Positions 1-5,798 of a DNA stretch of 7,765 nucleotides are shown here, in pieces (position 1 is the first letter of the stretch; every line of letters starts with the position of its first letter). Location of the stretch: the NCBI GenBank assembly GCA_019235595.1, contig JAFAKI010000371.1, positions 1 through 7,765 of the forward strand, given 5' to 3'. This stretch comes from Mucilaginibacter sp. (GTDB lineage Bacteria > Bacteroidota > Bacteroidia > Sphingobacteriales > Sphingobacteriaceae). A program made the translations under genes and the position numbers. Below the pieces are notes generated by a model. It did no database searches and had not been told where the DNA came from. It saw nothing but the letters and a program-made list of their open reading frames with translations.

Positions 1-1
1 T

Positions 2-1102
2 GATTTAGCACATGGATTGAAAACTGACTATAACAGTTTTATATTATGGTATCTTAAAAAATGTCTTACTATTGGTTTTAACAAAAATATTCTTGGCAGC
101 GGCTATGAAGATGAGCTATTAGCAGTGAATTACCGTTATCCTGGCTATTCGTTTGGCATTACGGGGGCGATAGAAAGCATTTCTTATTTGGTCGACCATT
201 ATTACAAAAATGGGCTCAATCATTTATTTAATGATGAACAGCTATACATTAATAAAGGTTCTTCTTCCCGCAACCCTTTTAAAGTCACCATAAAATCCAA
301 ATTATTTAGCGATCTGGTACATAAATGCTCAAATGCAAACTGGGTAGATATTGAAAATGAATTTTATGATAAACTCAAAGGCCTTTTGATCTTATTGCCT
401 GACCGATCTTCTTCGGTTCAAAAATTAAATAGTGATTTAGAAGTCGTAAAAAGAGAGTTAGAAGAATATCTTTCGACAATCAAATGCGAAAAATATAGCC
501 CAGCATATTCAGACATCTTCAAGTCACTCTTTGATTTATCCGATATTCTTCTTGAAAGCAATTTGAAGCAGCAAGATGGCCCTCACGAGTCTTTGATATT
601 AAATTTCAACTATACCCCGACAGTCGAAAAGTATCTAAAAAGAACCGCCGATTTACCGAATTTGTCCAACATTAAGGTTAATTATATCCACGGTCGAATA
701 AACGATAGCACTAATAAAATAATCTTCGGATTTGGCGATGAACTCGATGAGGACTATAAAAAAATGGAGTTATCAAAAGAGAACGGTTTTTTTGAGCACA
801 TCAAATCATTCGGCTATTTCAAAACATCAAACTATCATAACTTGATCCGTTTTATTGAGAGTAATGAATATCAAATTTATACCCTGGGTCATTCTTGTGG
901 ATTATCAGACAGAACCATGCTAAATATGATATTTGAACACCCAAATTGCAAATCGATTAAAATTTATTACCACAAATTTGAAGGCGGAAATAATTATACA
1001 CGGTTAACACAAGAAATATCAAGGCACTTTAGGGACAAGGTAGCAATGCGCAGTAAGATTGTTCCTTTCGATAGATCTTTTCCGATGCCGCAAGTTGAAT
1101 GA
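2..1102 (+). CDS. AbiH-family phage abortive-infection protein (5'-truncated by window edge)
   Basis: The frame is open to the left edge. Its first codons read DLAHGLKTDYNSF, the tail of the N-terminal signature (usually NGFDLAHGLKT-Y) of AbiH proteins, so the true start lies a short way before base 1; the in-frame TTG at 17 is a leucine of that motif. Further AbiH-like blocks are LILNFNYT (around 592-615), NYIHGRIND (around 680-706), the acidic GFGDELDEDY stretch, and a C-terminal YTLGHSCGLSDRTML block (around 879-924). AbiH is known as an abortive-infection protein first described in lactococcal plasmids; its biochemistry is poorly defined. The N-terminal GNGFD-like loop and the late GHS...D block may form a nucleotide-binding site, but that is inference. 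About 367 codons are present, near full family length. The gene is AT-rich, converges on the HEPN gene, and ends 5 nt before the first GTGACGG-type repeat. It fits defence cargo. Confidence 0.85.
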   Translation, partial: DLAHGLKTDYNSFILWYLKKCLTIGFNKNILGSGYEDELLAVNYRYPGYSFGITGAIESISYLVDHYYKNGLNHLFNDEQLYINKGSSSRNPFKVTIKSKLFSDLVHKCSNANWVDIENEFYDKLKGLLILLPDRSSSVQKLNSDLEVVKRELEEYLSTIKCEKYSPAYSDIFKSLFDLSDILLESNLKQQDGPHESLILNFNYTPTVEKYLKRTADLPNLSNIKVNYIHGRINDSTNKIIFGFGDELDEDYKKMELSKENGFFEHIKSFGYFKTSNYHNLIRFIESNEYQIYTLGHSCGLSDRTMLNMIFEHPNCKSIKIYYHKFEGGNNYTRLTQEISRHFRDKVAMRSKIVPFDRSFPMPQVE

Positions 1103-1106
1103 GTGT

Positions 1107-1140
1107 CGTCCGTCCGTCACATTGCCCTCTTATTGTGACA
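1107..1140 (-). repeat. Bipartite repeat copy 1 (TGTCACA + GTGACGGACGGACG)
   Basis: On the minus strand this reads TGTCACA, a 13-nt spacer, then GTGACGGACGGACG. It fills the 51-nt gap between the convergent AbiH and HEPN stop codons, starting 5 nt after the AbiH stop. Next to it, GTGACAGTCAC (1135-1145) is a small palindrome. It belongs to the dispersed family also found at 3092, 3237, 4608, 5668 and 6250. It could be a transcript-end signal or a protein-binding site; there is no T-tract, so it is not a standard intrinsic terminator. Confidence 0.8.
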
Positions 1141-1153
1141 GTCACTAAAGCAA

Positions 1154-1780
1154 CTATCCATTTGCAATTTGCTCAGCGGCAATATCTATAATCTGCAAGT
1201 ACCGATCTAAAACGGTTTGATTGGGAACTGTTGAACGTGGGTCTAGGGAGAATAAAAGCCGATATGCTGTATAATTATTACAAGGCACTCCTAAAACTCT
1301 TGTACTTAAACCATCCAATTTATTAGTGGTAGTTGAAGACACGTGAGCTGCAGAATTTCTGATTGTCTTTAAATCCATAAGGTCATTGTTGATTGAGCCA
1401 AGAGAAGTGTTAAATATATATCCTTGGTGAAAAAATATTGAACTTATTTTCCTTACAGTCTCTGGATTTGACCAATCCATATGGCGTTGATTCCCTATTA
1501 TTATTTGCTGAGCATGCTCTTTATCAATTGGATTTACCCATTTAGCGGGCCTATTATTTAAAACTGACACTTCATTTAATAGATAATCAACAAAACAAGT
1601 TTCCAAGAATGTTTCCCATGCAATATAAATTCTTAAAAAAGCGGATTCACTTATGAATTCTCTTAAGTTGCTTGCAATTTTAAAAGAGTTATTGCGGTAT
1701 CGTTGATGTGCATAAGTTATATGCGAGTTTAACTCGACTACGCTGGCCCTAAAATCTGCTAAATTTTGTGCAATAGCCAT
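1154..1780 (-). CDS. HEPN-fold putative ribonuclease (MAE_28990/RiboL-PSP-HEPN-like)
   Basis: This 208-residue, all-helical protein carries the HEPN active-site motif as LKTIRNSAAH, with R141 and H146 in an R-x4-H arrangement. An earlier helix, IYIAWETFLETCFVDYLL (about 51-68), matches the conserved aromatic/WE helix of large HEPN families such as RiboL-PSP-HEPN and MAE_28990/MAE_18760. HEPN proteins with this motif are generally metal-independent RNases acting as toxins or abortive-infection effectors; the activity of this one is inferred. The ATG at 1780 overlaps the TAA of the DUF262 gene (TAATG), indicating translational coupling and matched expression. The likely role is effector of a two-gene defence module whose sensor or control subunit is the upstream DUF262 protein. 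The exact HEPN family is less certain than the fold and motif. Confidence 0.8.
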   Translation of the reverse strand: MAIAQNLADFRASVVELNSHITYAHQRYRNNSFKIASNLREFISESAFLRIYIAWETFLETCFVDYLLNEVSVLNNRPAKWVNPIDKEHAQQIIIGNQRHMDWSNPETVRKISSIFFHQGYIFNTSLGSINNDLMDLKTIRNSAAHVSSTTTNKLDGLSTRVLGVPCNNYTAYRLLFSLDPRSTVPNQTVLDRYLQIIDIAAEQIANG

Positions 1781-2841
1781 TACAACGAATTTATTTTATC
1801 GATGATAAATTCAGTTCTTCTTACTCTAACAGTTGTGTCAGTAGTTGCCCTTCTACTATCTTCCAGAAATTGCATCTCTGTTTTCGATATATCCTTTGAG
1901 AAGGCCGTCATATCAAAAAGATAGTTTAATGACGTCAATGAGCTTTTCACAATTTCATATTTTCTTTGTTCAATTTCATTTCGTTGTTTTTTAATGTCTT
2001 TTAATCCGAATTGTGTAAAGTAAAAGCTTGTGAAGAGAGTATAAAACAAATGAATCCTGTTAAAAGGACTATACTTAAGGCCATCTATAAAAACATTTTT
2101 AATTAACTCAATTGTTGAGTCAAAATGCTCCTCTAGTTCATGAGTATTGTGCGTAAAGGTCTTTTCATATTTTCCATAAAAAACACGTATCTGCTTTTTT
2201 GACTGAATTCCTTCACACATCGCAATAACCAAATCTGCAACCAGAGTTGCATCTGCCATTCTTAATATATTTTGATTGGTCAGAATTTTACTTGTTAGCC
2301 AAAATTCATTGTGCTTATGAGAGAGTTTGTCGACTAAGATTTTAAATTCGCTAAAATGATTTGCGTTGATTTTTTCCTGCTCATTTAAAACAACGGCGTA
2401 AGAGTTTAAGCGACTGAAGATATCAAGGATCTCTTGATCTGGTAAGTTTACAAGCAAATCAACTGATAATTCATAGTTGAGGATTAGTGACTGTATATCT
2501 GGGTCAATATTTCCTAGTTGGCTAAAATAATATCCACCGTACTTTTCATTATGCTTTTTGCTGATAACAAACCCATCATTAAGAAAAGATAAAATCGCTC
2601 TTAGTCGTTGCTGTCCATCTACAACATCTCTTACCGATTGCCTATTTTCAACATTTAACGTTTGCCTTATGAAAATTTTAGGAATAGGCTTACCTCTAAT
2701 GATAGTATCAATTAGAAATGATTTGGCATCATCTGACCAAACAGCGTTCCTCTGAAACTTAGGTGAAAGTTGTAACTGCTTTTTATCATTCCATTCTAGA
2801 AAATCATTAATACTATATGTTCTGCTGTCAAAATTTTTCAT
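1780..2841 (-). CDS. DUF262 / GmrS N-terminal-like (ParB-fold) protein
   Basis: The protein has 353 residues. The DUF262 signature blocks are clear: LSPKFQRNAVWS (25-36, the QRxxVW block), RDVVDGQQRLRAIL (71-84, the DGQQR block) and IFSRLNSYAVVLNEQE (141-156, the F-RLN block). DUF262 is a ParB/sulfiredoxin-like fold, the NTP-using half of GmrSD type IV restriction systems and part of several other defence systems. The usual partner, an HNH nuclease domain (DUF1524/GmrD), is absent: residues about 170-353 are helix-rich with no HxxP or HNH motif that I can see. The following coupled gene supplies a HEPN RNase instead, so the pair probably uses DUF262 as sensor or regulator and HEPN as effector (inference). 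The ATG at 2841 gives the full N-terminus (SINDFLEW before the QR block). No strong Shine-Dalgarno is visible, which is normal for Bacteroidota. The gene is AT-rich like AbiH. Confidence 0.85.
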   Translation of the reverse strand: MKNFDSRTYSINDFLEWNDKKQLQLSPKFQRNAVWSDDAKSFLIDTIIRGKPIPKIFIRQTLNVENRQSVRDVVDGQQRLRAILSFLNDGFVISKKHNEKYGGYYFSQLGNIDPDIQSLILNYELSVDLLVNLPDQEILDIFSRLNSYAVVLNEQEKINANHFSEFKILVDKLSHKHNEFWLTSKILTNQNILRMADATLVADLVIAMCEGIQSKKQIRVFYGKYEKTFTHNTHELEEHFDSTIELIKNVFIDGLKYSPFNRIHLFYTLFTSFYFTQFGLKDIKKQRNEIEQRKYEIVKSSLTSLNYLFDMTAFSKDISKTEMQFLEDSRRATTDTTVRVRRTEFIIDKINSL

Positions 2842-3091
2842 AAGACTCTACTGAATTGGGCTTTTGGATATTTAAGAAATGGCTTAATTATTTCATTGAA
2901 GCGAATTTAATAAAATAGGTAAGCTGATTTGCACTCATTCATCGAGCCACTTTGATTTGATTTTGTCCATGAGGCTTTACAATCATAAATAAGTTTAAGT
3001 TCAATTGGGCTAAAATGACTCAAAAACGTGAGAATAGAAATGGTCAAATAACCCAATTTGCACCGTGAAAACACCTATTTTTAATTCTGCC
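2842..3091. other. Non-coding leader of the DUF262-HEPN operon
   Basis: This AT-rich stretch lies directly upstream of the DUF262 start (minus strand) and should hold that operon's promoter. I found no clear TAnnTTTG box on the minus strand, no ORF of useful length, and no strong repeat. It ends where repeat copy 2 begins. Confidence 0.5.
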
Positions 3092-3127
3092 CCGTCCGTC
3101 CGTCACACTCCCCCTCCTCCTGTTACA
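3092..3127 (-). repeat. Bipartite repeat copy 2 (TGTAACA + GTGACGGACGGACGG)
   Basis: On the minus strand this reads TGTAACA, a 14-nt spacer, then GTGACGGACGGACGG. A further GTTACA box at 3132-3137 lies 10 bp beyond the one at 3122-3127, so related boxes recur at helical spacing. With copy 3 it forms a perfect 15-bp inverted pair (3092-3106 and 3258-3272) flanking a 151-bp segment that contains a possible promoter. Confidence 0.85.
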
Positions 3128-3157
3128 CCCCGTTACATTTTTTTTGCTAAATTTTTT

Positions 3158-3172
3158 AGTTTTATAAAAACT
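3158..3172. promoter_or_regulatory. Small palindrome, possible operator
   Basis: AGTTTT-ATA-AAAACT is a perfect 6-bp inverted repeat around 3 nt. It sits just upstream of the candidate -7 box at 3178, where a regulator would interfere with RNA polymerase. It is AT-rich in an AT-rich stretch, so chance is possible. Confidence 0.3.
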
Positions 3173-3177
3173 TTGTG

Positions 3178-3185
3178 TATATTTG
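3178..3185 (+). promoter_or_regulatory. Candidate Bacteroidota -7 promoter box (TATATTTG)
   Basis: TATATTTG matches the Bacteroidota sigma-ABfr -7 consensus TAnnTTTG and points toward the ATPase gene. No well-spaced TTTG -33 element was found; the nearest TTTG (3143-3146) is about 31 nt upstream, which is too far. If real, transcription starts near 3190 and gives an unusually long leader of about 350 nt containing arrays A and B and the 3436-3454 hairpin. Confidence 0.35.
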
Positions 3186-3236
3186 TAATGCACATGCCCA
3201 CAGTAACGCCTTTCAGGCTATTTCACTGTCCAGCCC

Positions 3237-3272
3237 TGTAACACTAACGGGCTCCCTGTGACGGACGGACGG
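3237..3272 (+). repeat. Bipartite repeat copy 3 (TGTAACA + GTGACGGACGGACGG)
   Basis: This copy reads TGTAACA, a 14-nt spacer, then GTGACGGACGGACGG. The spacer resembles that of copy 5: both have an ACGGG- or TCGG-like part and end in CCCT just before GTGAC, so similarity runs over about 36 nt. The core continues into GTCAC (3272-3276), giving a GTGAC...GTCAC pair across the GGACGGACG triplets. Array A starts 20 nt further on. Confidence 0.85.
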
Positions 3273-3291
3273 TCACACTAAGCAGTTTATT

Positions 3292-3389
3292 GGTTGATTG
3301 GTTAAATAGTTGATTAAGTTAAGTGGTTGATTAAGTTGAATAAGTTTTAACTCAAGCCAACCTAGTCAACTAATCCAACTCAATCAACC
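3292..3389. repeat. Inverted short-unit array A (GTTGATTA / TAATCAAC units)
   Basis: The left half has seven GTT-containing units of 8-9 nt (types GTTGATTA and GTTAAAT). The right half has five AAC-containing units, four of them 9 nt apart (CAACTAATC, CAACTCAAT types). The outermost 8 bp pair perfectly: GGTTGATT with AATCAACC. As RNA this would fold into an extended, bulged hairpin. The architecture matches arrays B, C and D but the period is 8-9 rather than 7. It lies in the leader of the ATPase gene and does not code. Confidence 0.75.
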
Positions 3390-3435
3390 CGAAGTAATAT
3401 CTATAGTAGTATAGGTAGTAGTGGGAGTATTATTA

Positions 3436-3454
3436 AAAATTCCTCGGGAATTTT
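3436..3454. terminator. Terminator-like hairpin in the ATPase leader
   Basis: AAAATTCC-TCG-GGAATTTT is a perfect 8-bp stem with a 3-nt loop, running into TTTTCTTT. The shape is like a weak intrinsic terminator or attenuator, but the stem has only two G-C pairs at its top and no gene ends just before it. It could attenuate a long leader transcript from about 3190, or be an operator. Confidence 0.35.
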
Positions 3455-3458
3455 CTTT

Positions 3459-3524
3459 GTGAATGGTCAATAGTGAATAGTCAATTTGATGTTCACTACT
3501 CACAGCTCACCATTCACTATTCAC
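3459..3524. repeat. Inverted heptamer array B (GTSAANN)4 - loop - (NNYTCAC)5
   Basis: The left pentamers GTGAA, GTCAA, GTGAA, GTCAA start at 3459, 3466, 3473 and 3480. A 7-nt gap (3485-3491) follows, then right pentamers TTCAC, CTCAC, CTCAC, TTCAC, TTCAC at 3492, 3499, 3506, 3513 and 3520. The period is exactly 7 on both sides. GTGAATAG (3473-3480) pairs perfectly with CTATTCAC (3517-3524). It ends 22 nt before the ATPase start codon, so a folded hairpin could affect translation initiation. Confidence 0.85.
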
Positions 3525-3546
3525 AATCTAAACACTTAATTAATAT

Positions 3547-4593
3547 ATGAATTCTCACCAAAACAACGGCATCGTCCTTGATGCCACAAGGTTGCAACAG
3601 AGCAGCCTGAACCAATTAAACCAACCTCAAACCAATGACAGCACTTTAATGATCAGAAAGGCAAATTACTGGATGGATGAAGCAAAAGGCAGAGCCATAC
3701 CGCAAACGCTTTTCGGCAAATTCTGGCACCAGGGCGAAGTATGTATTCTTTTTGCTGATAGTAATTTGGGCAAAAGTATCCTTGCAGTTCAGATTGCTGA
3801 TGCGATAACCAAGGGTCAGGGCGTTTATCCTTTTGAAGTCGAATCACCTGCACAACCTGTTATCTACTGCGATTTTGAGTTGACCGACAAGCAATTTGAA
3901 GCACGTTATTCGCTCAATTTCGACCATCATTACCAATTTAGCTCCAACTTTCTGCGTGCTGAACTAAATCCTGATCCTGATCAACAAGAGGAATTGGAAG
4001 ATTTCGGCGACAGTCTTATCTGTGATTTGGAAGCTGCCGTAGTTCAAAACAATGCAAGGGTATTGGTTATCGACAATCTTACCTATCTGCGTAATGAGAC
4101 TGAACAGGCCAAAGATGCACTATCATTGATGAAGCAGCTAAAGACCCTGAAAAACAAATACGACCTGAGCATATTGGTATTGGCCCATACACCTAAACGT
4201 GATTTGACGCAACCTGTTACAGCCAACAACCTGCAGGGTAGTAAGATGTTGATGAACTTTTGTGATAGTGCATTTACCATTGGTCAAAGCAATGCCAAAA
4301 GTGAGATACGTTACCTGAAGCAAATAAAACAGCGCAATACCGAACAGGTGTTTGGCGAAAACAATGTATGCCTGTGCCAAATCAGCAAGCCTTATAATTT
4401 TCTACAATACGAGTTTGTGAAGTTCGGGAAAGAATGGGAACAACTACAGAAAAGTAAAGTGGCCGGGAATGACGAAGAACTAATTAACCAGGTACTTGAT
4501 CTGCACGCTGAAGGTCGTAGCCTGCGCGATATTGGTAAAGAACTCGAAATATCACACCAAAAAGCCAGTCGTATAATTAAAGCCTACGCCTAA
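3547..4593 (+). CDS. RepA/AAA_25-type RecA-like ATPase with C-terminal HTH
   Basis: The protein has 348 residues. A Walker A-like loop is ADSNLGKS (70-77, ending in GKS, with the first Gly replaced), followed by a Walker B strand VLVID (172-176). A sensor-like strand, ILVLAHTPKR (209-218), and LQGSKMLMNFCDSAF (229-243) match the RepA/KaiC-like hexameric helicase-loader ATPases (AAA_25) found in plasmids and Bacteroidota mobile elements. The C-terminus (about 320-347, EGRSLRDIGKELEISHQKAS...) is a helix-turn-helix of the resolvase/sigma-region-4 type, implying direct DNA binding. The likely role is replication or mobilisation of an element, or its control, by loading at specific sites. The ATG at 3547 leaves an N-terminal Gln/Asn-rich tail of about 40 residues before the core. 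The DUF6371 gene follows 75 nt later, with repeat copy 4 between them. Whether the HTH recognises the GTGACGG repeats is an open guess. Confidence 0.85.
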   Translation: MNSHQNNGIVLDATRLQQSSLNQLNQPQTNDSTLMIRKANYWMDEAKGRAIPQTLFGKFWHQGEVCILFADSNLGKSILAVQIADAITKGQGVYPFEVESPAQPVIYCDFELTDKQFEARYSLNFDHHYQFSSNFLRAELNPDPDQQEELEDFGDSLICDLEAAVVQNNARVLVIDNLTYLRNETEQAKDALSLMKQLKTLKNKYDLSILVLAHTPKRDLTQPVTANNLQGSKMLMNFCDSAFTIGQSNAKSEIRYLKQIKQRNTEQVFGENNVCLCQISKPYNFLQYEFVKFGKEWEQLQKSKVAGNDEELINQVLDLHAEGRSLRDIGKELEISHQKASRIIKAYA

Positions 4594-4607
4594 ATCTTCA
4601 ATGCCTG

Positions 4608-4652
4608 CCGTCCGTCCGTCACAGAGGAAGGGTATTTGTGACGGCCGGACAC
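4608..4652. repeat. Bipartite repeat copy 4, both orientations (GTGACGG hairpin)
   Basis: CCGTCCGTCCGTCAC (4608-4622) faces GTGACGGCCGGACAC (4638-4652) across 15 nt. The arms pair over about 15 bp, with mismatches where the right arm reads GGCCGG and ACAC instead of GGACGG and ACGG. Read from either side, it gives the family motif with a 14-nt spacer. It starts 15 nt after the ATPase stop and ends 16 nt before the DUF6371 start. A GC-rich RNA hairpin is expected, without a T-tract, so it may be a processing or stability element, or a symmetric protein site. Confidence 0.85.
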
Positions 4653-4668
4653 CTTAAACCTCATCAAC

Positions 4669-5667
4669 ATGAATTATACATTACAACCATACAGTGGTAG
4701 ACAGTCGCGCCATCATTGCCCTGAATGCGGTGACCGCAACCTCACATTCAGCCGCTACATTCACACCGAAACGTGTGAAGAACTTGCCCCTCATGTAGGC
4801 AGATGCGACCGTCAGGATAACTGCGGCTACCACATGAAGCCATCCGATTTTTTCAGGGAAGCTGGCAGCGTATACAGGCCAATGACGATAGCTCAGGTCA
4901 GAAAAAATGGAACAAAAAAACGCAATAAGGTAACATCTGCAAACCGCAGTCAACCGGAAACCGAATATTACATACACTCTGATTATGTAAACGATAGCTT
5001 TCGCGATTATGATAAAAACAACTTAGTCACCTACCTTATTAACCGATTCGGATTGGATGTTGCCGACACGCTTGTTGGCAAATACCGCATAGGCACAAGC
5101 AGCTACTGGCATGGCGCAACCATTTTTTGGCAACTGGACACTAACGGCTATGTACGTACCGGCAAGATCATGCTTTACGACAAACAAAGCGGCAAGCGTG
5201 TGAAGCAACCGTTTAATCATATTAATTGGGTGCACACGGTTATTTTAAGTCAAAAGTCTCAAGTCGAAAGTCTTAAGTCGGATGCTGACTTTGGACTTCA
5301 GACTCAAGACTTCAGACTTCGTCAGTGCCTTTTCGGTGAACATCTATTAATAACGTCCCCCTACAAGCCTGTGGCAATTGTTGAAAGCGAGAAAACAGCC
5401 ATTATAGCAAGCGCATTAATGCCGGCATTTATCTGGTTAGCAAGCGGAAGTCTCCAAGGCTTATCTATCGAAAAATGTAAAGTATTGCAAAACAGGCAGG
5501 TGGTATTATTCCCCGACGTAAATGCATACCGCAAATGGAAAATAAAAGCATTGGAACTACGCAGGGCAATGCCTGGTACAACCATAGTCGTGTCCGACGA
5601 ATTGGAACGCATGGCAACGGACTTTGACAGAAAAAAAGGCTCTGACCTCGGAGATGCGTTACAGTAG
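4669..5667 (+). CDS. DUF6371-type zinc-finger/Toprim primase-like protein with in-frame repeat insertion
   Basis: The protein has 332 residues. The N-terminus has a DnaG/CHC2-like zinc-binding region: CPEC (17-20), C36, C46 and C52. The middle (about 100-190, with YLINRFG, GKYRIG and GATIFWQ) is the conserved DUF6371 core. A Toprim-like domain follows: PVAIVESEKTAIIAS (234-248) carries the catalytic-type Glu, then WLASGSLQGL (256-265), then VVLFPDVNAYRKW (278-290) with the acidic metal-binding position, where the usual DxD reads D-V-N. Such proteins pair with RepA-like ATPases in Bacteroidota mobile elements and are thought to act in primer synthesis or DNA processing; activity is inferred. 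Residues about 193-217 are encoded by heptamer array C. From memory of the family, homologues go almost directly from the WVH block to the CLFGEHLL block, so this part looks inserted. The frame is kept and the later motifs are intact, so the protein may still work. Confidence 0.8.
   Translation: MNYTLQPYSGRQSRHHCPECGDRNLTFSRYIHTETCEELAPHVGRCDRQDNCGYHMKPSDFFREAGSVYRPMTIAQVRKNGTKKRNKVTSANRSQPETEYYIHSDYVNDSFRDYDKNNLVTYLINRFGLDVADTLVGKYRIGTSSYWHGATIFWQLDTNGYVRTGKIMLYDKQSGKRVKQPFNHINWVHTVILSQKSQVESLKSDADFGLQTQDFRLRQCLFGEHLLITSPYKPVAIVESEKTAIIASALMPAFIWLASGSLQGLSIEKCKVLQNRQVVLFPDVNAYRKWKIKALELRRAMPGTTIVVSDELERMATDFDRKKGSDLGDALQ
5247..5319. repeat. Inverted heptamer array C (AAGTCNN)5 - loop - (NNGACTT)5, inside a CDS
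   Basis: AAGTC starts at 5247, 5254, 5261, 5268 and 5275. A 7-nt loop (5280-5286) follows, then GACTT at 5287, 5294, 5301 (as GACTC), 5308 and 5315. Each arm is 33 nt, symmetric about 5283. The pentamers pair while the 2-nt spacers vary and mostly do not. The array lies in frame in the DUF6371-type gene and has no stop codon there. Its architecture equals that of array B, with a different pentamer. Confidence 0.92.
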
Positions 5668-5702
5668 TGTAACAAAATCGGCACCCTGTGACGGACGGAC
5701 GG
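5668..5702 (+). repeat. Bipartite repeat copy 5 (TGTAACA + GTGACGGACGGACGG)
   Basis: TGTAACA begins at the first base after the DUF6371 gene's TAG stop; a 13-nt spacer and GTGACGGACGGACGG follow. Upstream, GTTACA (5658-5663), still inside the CDS, forms an inverted pair with TGTAAC (5668-5673) around GTAG. So the reading-frame end and the repeat are fused. Array D starts 5 nt later. Confidence 0.85.
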
Positions 5703-5706
5703 GATG

Positions 5707-5768
5707 GTCATTAGGGAATTAGTCGTCGGTCATTAGTTCCAATTCACCAATGACTGATGACCAGTGAC
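5707..5768. repeat. Inverted heptamer array D (GTCATNN / NNATGAC)
   Basis: The left side has GTCAT (5707), GTCGT (5722) and GTCAT (5729), with one degraded unit between the first two. The right side has ATGAC (5750), ATGAC (5757) and GTGAC (5764) at an exact 7-nt period. GGTCAT (5706-5711) pairs with ATGACC (5757-5762), and GTCATT (5729-5734) with AATGAC (5749-5754). It is more degenerate than B or C. It ends about 30 nt before the next start codon. Confidence 0.7.
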
Positions 5769-5798
5769 AAACAATCAATTAACCTATAAACCTTAACT

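Noticed and set aside
17..1102. TTG at 17 as the AbiH start codon
   Set aside because: The frame is open before it and encodes DLAHG, part of the conserved AbiH N-terminal motif; the real start is outside the window.
2558..2755. Plus-strand 65-codon frame inside the DUF262 gene
   Set aside because: It is antisense to well-conserved DUF262 motifs and shows no recognisable protein features.
3292..3524. CRISPR array in the short-repeat region
   Set aside because: Units are 7-9 nt with 2-4 nt between them, arranged as inverted halves; there are no 23-40 nt direct repeats, no unique spacers and no cas genes.
4608..4652. Standard intrinsic terminator at the GTGACGG hairpin
   Set aside because: A strong stem exists but no T-tract follows, and the other copies are one-sided and cannot form the same stem.
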